Shown here piece by piece: positions 31,675 through 32,984 of a DNA stretch of 32,984 nt. The notes under the pieces were generated by a model. It searched no databases. It worked only from the letters and a program-made list of their open reading frames with translations, and had not been told where the DNA came from. Where the stretch lies: assembly GCA_023249195.1 (NCBI GenBank), contig JAHFDB010000014.1, forward strand, positions 1-32,984, given 5' to 3'. Both the position numbers and the translations under genes were made by a program. Every line of letters starts with the position of its first letter. The first letter of the stretch is position 1. Source of the DNA: a bacterium (GTDB taxonomy: Bacteria > Margulisbacteria > Marinamargulisbacteria > SXXA01 > JAHFDB01).

Positions 31675-32154
31675 ATGACCACTCAACAAAAAAAGCTGAG
31701 TATGATTAGTTTTAGCGGAGATTTCGATAAAGCCATTGCCGTTTTTACCCTGGCTTCTGGGGCAGCTGCAGTGGGCTATGAGGTGAATATTTTTTTCACG
31801 TTTTGGGGGTATAATGCGATTAAAAAAGCCCAAGGTCGTGCGACTCAAGGGACGGGGTTTTTGGCTAAATTTTTTAATTTTTTAATGGGGGGCTTTAAGA
31901 ACTTGCCCTTATCTCGTCTCAATTTTGGGGGTATTAGCCCTCATTTAATGACTTATATGATGAAAAAAAATAACGTGGCTACCTTAAAAGAGTTGATCGA
32001 GGCTTCGGTGCAATTGGGTGTAAATTTTTATGCCTGCGAAATGTCGATGGTTATTCTAGGTACTAAACCCGAAGATTATCTACACATTAAAGAGCAGTTA
32101 GGCGTGGCTAAGTTTTTAAAATTGGCCGAAGGGGGACAGGTGTTATTTATATGA
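31675..32154 (+). CDS. DsrE2-type sulfur-carrier protein
   Basis: A 159-residue protein of the DsrE/DsrF/DrsH-like (DsrE2) family. It has a DsrE-type alpha/beta domain opening KKLSMISFSGDFDKAIAVF, a hydrophobic middle region with VGYEVNIFFTFWGYNAIKKA, and C121 in NFYACEMSM at the place of the conserved persulfide-carrying cysteine. DsrE2 proteins are commonly paired with TusA and rhodaneses in sulfur-trafficking operons; hydrophobic segments suggest membrane association. It starts 18 bases after the desulfurase-like gene behind a GGGAG site and overlaps tusA by ATGA (32151-32154). Confidence 0.88.
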   Translation: MTTQQKKLSMISFSGDFDKAIAVFTLASGAAAVGYEVNIFFTFWGYNAIKKAQGRATQGTGFLAKFFNFLMGGFKNLPLSRLNFGGISPHLMTYMMKKNNVATLKELIEASVQLGVNFYACEMSMVILGTKPEDYLHIKEQLGVAKFLKLAEGGQVLFI

Positions 32155-32399
32155 GCGATATTACTTTTTTGGATATTACAAAAGAACATTGTCCGATGAC
32201 CTTTGTCAAAACAAAGCTTAAGCTAGAGTCTTTACAGATAGGCGAACAGCTTTGCGTGCGTTTAAAAAAGGGTGAACCCTTGGAAAATGTACCTTCTTCA
32301 GTGAAAGAACAGGGGCATGATGTGGTATGCATTACCCACATTGACGGAGATGTTTACGAGGTTTTGATCACGAAAGGGTCATTCCCAACGGCTGTCTAG
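32151..32399 (+). CDS. tusA: TusA-family sulfur carrier
   Basis: An 82-residue TusA/SirA-like protein. The persulfide cysteine is C14 in the motif HCPMTFVKTKL (CPxT in place of the CPxP of E. coli TusA). The fold-typical pieces follow: LKLESLQIGEQLCVRL, then GEPLENVPSSVKEQGHDV and the terminal strand EVLITKG. TusA relays sulfur from a cysteine desulfurase to tRNA thiolation, molybdenum cofactor or dissimilatory sulfur enzymes. The CPxT variant is common where TusA is next to DsrE2. It is translationally coupled to DsrE2, so the three-gene operon gives a complete donor-carrier-carrier chain. The 3' end slightly overlaps a toxin remnant on the other strand. Confidence 0.92.
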   Translation: MSDITFLDITKEHCPMTFVKTKLKLESLQIGEQLCVRLKKGEPLENVPSSVKEQGHDVVCITHIDGDVYEVLITKGSFPTAV

Positions 32400-32554
32400 T
32401 CTATAAAAACAGCTTGAATTTCATCTTTGGCAGCAGAAAATAGCTTTTTGTCAGAGGTGAAGAATGTGTCAGCTGCCGAAAGTATGCCTGAGGAAAGTTG
32501 AAGGCTTTCATCTTTCAGAGTCTCTGTTGTCGATGATGCCTTGAGTCAGTTTGG
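32396..32554 (-). pseudogene. C-terminal remnant of a PIN-domain toxin (VapC-like)
   Basis: In a frame different from the antitoxin gene, the minus strand encodes SSGILSAADTFFTSDKKLF then SAAKDEIQAVFID and a TAG stop at 32398-32396. The pattern (leucine/alanine helix, AD near F.TSDKK, small C-terminal strand) matches the end of PIN-domain toxins. Only about 50 codons remain, with a stop just upstream, so it is a fragment. It partly overlaps the antitoxin reading frame, suggesting deletion or frameshift between the two genes. Confidence 0.5.
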
Positions 32555-32684
32555 CTTTTTTGTTTGAAATGCGTGTGATTTTTCGACGCCATCCAGGAAA
32601 CTGGACGTGTTCTTGATGAGGTATGACATGTTTGAGATTCTCGGCTAGATGGTGAGAAAACTCTCGAATGCTCAGGCTTTTCAT
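32508..32684 (-). CDS. Phd/YefM-like antitoxin, probably decayed
   Basis: 58 residues from ATG 32684, seven bases after an AGGAG site; the longer frame upstream has no such signal. The N terminus MKSLSIREFSHHLAENLKHV resembles the DNA-binding and dimerisation part of prevent-host-death antitoxins. After residue ~25 the sequence no longer follows the family and a toxin relic overlaps it in another frame. I infer a toxin-antitoxin module that lost its toxin by deletion. It may still be translated. Confidence 0.5.
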   Translation of the reverse strand: MKSLSIREFSHHLAENLKHVIPHQEHVQFPGWRRKITRISNKKAKLTQGIIDNRDSER

Positions 32685-32763
32685 AGGGGGCTCCTTTTGA
32701 AATGGATAGCGTAATGTATCACGCATTGTATGACAATTTCTGGGTATGTAACGGATCTTCCGA

Positions 32764-32796
32764 AAAAATCTAGCCTCACTTTGAGGCTAGATTTTT
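32764..32796. terminator. Strong bidirectional intrinsic terminator
   Basis: A perfect 15-pair inverted repeat, AAAAATCTAGCCTCA and TGAGGCTAGATTTTT, around a CTT loop. The A-run on the left and T-run on the right make it a terminator in both directions. It isolates the toxin-antitoxin relic and sulfur operon from the transposase on the right. Confidence 0.85.
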
Positions 32797-32804
32797 CTCA
32801 AAGT

Positions 32805-32883
32805 GTAGCCACGAATAAAAGATACCATATTTTTTGAAATGATTTTGTAATATAGATTTTTTGTGGTAATATAGTAGCCACGA
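32805..32883 (+). repeat. Direct repeat GTAGCCACGA at the left end of the insertion element
   Basis: The ten-base word GTAGCCACGA occurs at 32805-32814 and again at 32874-32883, where its last base is the A of the transposase ATG. Between them lies an AT-rich stretch with TAATAT-type -10 sequences. The outer copy probably lies in or near the left terminal inverted repeat of the element, and the inner copy may be a transposase binding site or part of the promoter. The right end is outside the window, so the terminal repeat cannot be confirmed. Confidence 0.35.
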
Positions 32884-32984
32884 TGTATATCACAAGAACA
32901 AAGAAGAAGGTCGGAACCAAGAATTACCAGTCCATACTGCTAGTGAAAAGCGTCCGTATCAACGGCAAGCCAAGACATGAGACA
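32883..32984 (+). CDS. IS1634/IS4-type transposase, N-terminal start only (runs off the window)
   Basis: Thirty-four codons are visible from ATG 32883: MYITRTKKKVGTKNYQSILL and then VKSVRINGKPRHET. This is the usual opening of IS1634-group DDE transposases (MYIR..., a basic region, YLLVESVR, then a PRQ-like turn). The catalytic DDE domain lies outside the window. A hairpin terminator and an AT-rich promoter-like region precede it. Family-level identification is good for such a short piece; whether the element is intact cannot be seen. Confidence 0.7.
   Translation, partial: MYITRTKKKVGTKNYQSILLVKSVRINGKPRHET

Overview
The window comes from a flagellated bacterium that is probably diderm. It has a moderately AT-rich genome, aerobic-style fatty acid oxidation, and biosynthesis genes for tryptophan, cysteine, pyridoxal phosphate, aspartate-family amino acids and pyrimidines. 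I cannot assign the organism from sequence alone. The flagellar set is recognisable but divergent: FliM has an acidic tail, a ParA gene lies between fliM and fliN, and an unknown secreted protein lies between fliP and fliQ. This suggests a lineage well away from the usual model proteobacteria, possibly a candidate phylum, but that is only an impression.

Layout. Positions 1-9355 form one tightly packed plus-strand flagellar switch/export operon: fliM (cut by the window start), a ParA/Soj-like ATPase, fliN, fliO, fliP, a secreted unknown, fliQ, fliR, flhB, flhA, a small unknown, and a sigma-28-like gene broken by one frameshift. Then come mgtC-like and pdxA (overlapping), a stand-alone Ser/Thr-type protein kinase, and a convergent minus-strand cysE-trpC pair. 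Positions 14210-23093 hold a beta-oxidation operon: acyl-CoA synthetase, thiolase, bifunctional hydratase/dehydrogenase and acyl-CoA dehydrogenase. A more AT-rich two-gene cassette (AAA ATPase plus TOPRIM/DUF4276-like protein), resembling AbiL/PARIS-type defence pairs, sits before the last gene. A bidirectional terminator closes this block.

The minus-strand block that follows has a flavodoxin-fold azoreductase, an ABC exporter and tRNA-Ser(GGA). Next to it is a repeat-rich, gene-poor stretch (hairpins, four 23-bp tandem repeats, and the relic of a DUF4143-type ATPase). Then come lysC with a degenerate PlsY-like membrane protein, and a dihydroorotate dehydrogenase.

The right end carries a compact plus-strand sulfur-handling operon: a two-domain class V aminotransferase/cysteine desulfurase-like protein, DsrE2 and TusA. 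It is followed by a decayed antitoxin/PIN-toxin pair, a strong bidirectional terminator, and the start of an IS1634-type transposase that runs off the window.

The most interesting points are the tandem cysteine-desulfurase-like protein with its own DsrE2-TusA relay, the ATPase/TOPRIM-like cassette embedded in the beta-oxidation operon, the frameshifted sigma-28 gene, the FlhB with NPIH in place of NPTH, and the unknown secreted protein between fliP and fliQ.
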